A stretch of 8,465 nt of DNA, from contig JAEWJO010000132.1 of the NCBI GenBank assembly GCA_023386455.1, forward strand, positions 1 through 8,465, read 5' to 3'. This DNA is from Pseudomonadota bacterium (GTDB taxonomy: Bacteria; Myxococcota_A; Polyangia; Haliangiales; Haliangiaceae). Position numbers and translations under genes: made by a program. This document shows, in pieces, positions 7,286-8,465 of the stretch. Each line of letters opens with the position of its first letter. The first letter of the stretch is position 1. The notes beneath the pieces are model-generated. The model saw only the letters and a program-made list of their open reading frames with translations, was not told where the DNA came from and made no database searches.

Positions 7286-8437
7286 GTGACGCTGCGATGG
7301 CCCGCGCTCGCGGGAGCGTGCATGTGGGGGTTCGCGGCTGGCCTCGTCGCGTATCGCTACGGGGTGCTGCCGCTCCTCTGGCAGTCGCCGGCCCGTCACG
7401 TCGTGCCCGCGATCGCGATCGCGCTCGTGCTCGGCGGCCGCCCGCTCGTCGCGCGGCGCGAGGGTGCGGTTGGCTCGCTCGTCCTCGCGGGTGTCGCCGG
7501 CGCGGCGCTCGCGTTCGGTCTGTGCTTCGCGGCGTTCCCGACGCTGTCGCGCGCGAAGCTCGAGACGCGCGCGTTCCCGGGCTTCTCGATCGCGCTGCCG
7601 AGCGGCGAGACGATCGACGACCAGACTGCCTCGTACGCGATGGGCAAGCTGGCGATGAAGGGGATCGCCGGCTCGCGCAGCGTGCTCATCCTGCAGTGGG
7701 AGCTCGGCGGCGAGATGACCCCCGAGGACATGAAGCTCGTCGCCCAGGTGCTGTCCTCCGCGATGCCCGATCTCGCAGGCGAGCCGCGCGTGACGACCGT
7801 CGCCGGCCCCGACGGCAAGCCGCTCCAGTCGATCCTGTTCGACGGCGATCGCGGCGTGTTCGAGGTGTCCGCGATCGTGTGCGGCGCCCGCCACCTCCTC
7901 GTCGCCACCGGCGGTGAGCGCGCCGCGCTCGCGCTGCACGAGCGGATCGTCGCGAGCTTTCAGTGCACGCCGGATCCCGAGCGCGAGGCGCAGGCCGCGG
8001 TGTTCTCGTTCCCGGTCGACCTCGACCTGCCCGGCTGGTACGCGACGTCGCGCGATCCCGAAGCATTCGAGATCACCGATGGCAAGACCGCGACGCTGAC
8101 GCTGCGCACGCTGCCGCCTGGCCTGAACCTCCCGCTCGAGCGCATGCTCGCGCCGATCTTCCAGGCGAGCGGCCTGACCGAGGGTCTCGAGGTCGGCGCG
8201 AAGCTCCCCGACGGGCGCGTGCCGTACAAGCTCACGATCGAGGGCGAGACCACCGTCGGCTGGGCGGCGCTCGTGTCGTGCCCGACGGCGAGCGGCCTCG
8301 TGATCGCGGTCGCGTGGGATCACATGATCGGCGACGCGCTCCACGACAAGGTCGCGGCTGCGACCTGCCGGGCGGCAAACGCTCCCGCGCAGACGTGGCC
8401 CGATCCGCCAGCGGGCGCCGACGCGCCCGCGCCGTGA
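7286..8437 (+). CDS. Three-helix membrane protein with duplicated Cys-pair domain, unknown function
   Basis: A 383-residue protein not recognised as a named family. Three hydrophobic segments are seen at about 5-23, 38-50 and 62-84. Residues 96-361 form two similar halves, about 96-227 and 238-361. Each half begins with an F-x-[IF]-x-x-P-type strand (FSIALP, 100-105; VFSFPVD, 239-245). Each has a D-G-[KR] turn in the middle (D176-K178, D309-R311) and a later strand with Cys (C199, C332). Each ends in a helix closing on another Cys (C227, C361), with 27 and 28 residues between the paired cysteines. A Pro/Ala-rich tail ends the protein. The cysteines would suit disulfides if this part is periplasmic, but the orientation is not proven. 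The GTG at 7286, 6 bases after the ffh-tail TAA, was chosen because it keeps the first membrane helix whole. An ATG at 7322 would cut that helix. No clear ribosome-binding site is seen, suggesting coupling to the upstream frame. Confidence 0.75.
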   Translation: MTLRWPALAGACMWGFAAGLVAYRYGVLPLLWQSPARHVVPAIAIALVLGGRPLVARREGAVGSLVLAGVAGAALAFGLCFAAFPTLSRAKLETRAFPGFSIALPSGETIDDQTASYAMGKLAMKGIAGSRSVLILQWELGGEMTPEDMKLVAQVLSSAMPDLAGEPRVTTVAGPDGKPLQSILFDGDRGVFEVSAIVCGARHLLVATGGERAALALHERIVASFQCTPDPEREAQAAVFSFPVDLDLPGWYATSRDPEAFEITDGKTATLTLRTLPPGLNLPLERMLAPIFQASGLTEGLEVGAKLPDGRVPYKLTIEGETTVGWAALVSCPTASGLVIAVAWDHMIGDALHDKVAAATCRAANAPAQTWPDPPAGADAPAP

Positions 8438-8440
8438 GCG

Positions 8441-8465
8441 ATGGCGCGCGCCGCGGACTTCGATC
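8441..8465 (+). CDS. Possible start of next gene (cut by window end)
   Basis: An ATG at 8441, 3 bases after the TGA of the membrane protein gene, opens a frame reading MARAADFD to the window edge. Its third positions are mostly G or C, as in the other genes. A GTG at 8434 overlapping the previous stop opens another frame, but that frame has several A/T third positions and is less likely. Eight codons are too few to name a product. Confidence 0.3.

Noticed and set aside
7154..8344. A 396-codon minus-strand open frame opposite the last membrane protein
   Set aside because: It is Arg/Glu-rich antisense sequence; the plus strand has membrane helices, duplication and coding-type third positions.

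Overview
This is a very GC-rich, densely coding chromosomal window with strong G/C preference at third codon positions. It probably comes from a Myxococcota or related deltaproteobacterial lineage. That placement is an inference from base composition, the long N-terminal extension on HflX, the style of the Ffh C-terminus and the mix of poorly characterised lipoprotein, HEAT and membrane proteins. Nothing in the window proves the taxon. I see no RNA genes, insertion sequences, phage genes or CRISPR arrays, and no gap over 300 bases without a gene.

Layout: (1) 1-530 (+) is the C-terminal part of a LysR-type regulator of the NhaR type, cut by the window edge. (2) 540-2210 (-) is the ribosome-associated GTPase HflX, converging on nhaR with a 9-base gap. 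(3) Reading divergently from hflX across a 52-base promoter region is 2263-3402 (+), an HD-GYP cyclic-di-GMP phosphodiesterase with a receiver-like N-terminus that has lost its phosphorylation residues. (4) 3448-3678 (+) is a small two-helix membrane protein with the only strong Shine-Dalgarno site in the window. (5) 3686-4951 (-) is a lipoprotein with a CBM9-like domain. It is separated by a 90-base divergent region holding a perfect 14-bp palindrome from (6) 5042-5542 (+), a secreted or membrane-anchored HEAT-repeat protein. (7) 5585-6985 (+) is Ffh, the SRP GTPase. Its reading frame is interrupted by a TAG and then continues as clear coding sequence to 7279. (8) 7286-8437 (+) is a three-helix membrane protein whose soluble part is an internal duplication with a conserved cysteine pair in each half. 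(9) A possible next gene starts at 8441.

Two core protein-biogenesis GTPases (HflX for ribosome rescue and disassembly, Ffh for co-translational targeting) are interleaved with envelope and signalling proteins. The most notable points are the in-frame TAG and an M-domain insertion in ffh, apparent leaderless promoters placed 6-8 bases before GTG starts that mostly lack a Shine-Dalgarno site, the degenerate receiver on the HD-GYP protein, and the duplicated Cys-pair domain in the last protein. I did not find a convincing multi-gene novel system.
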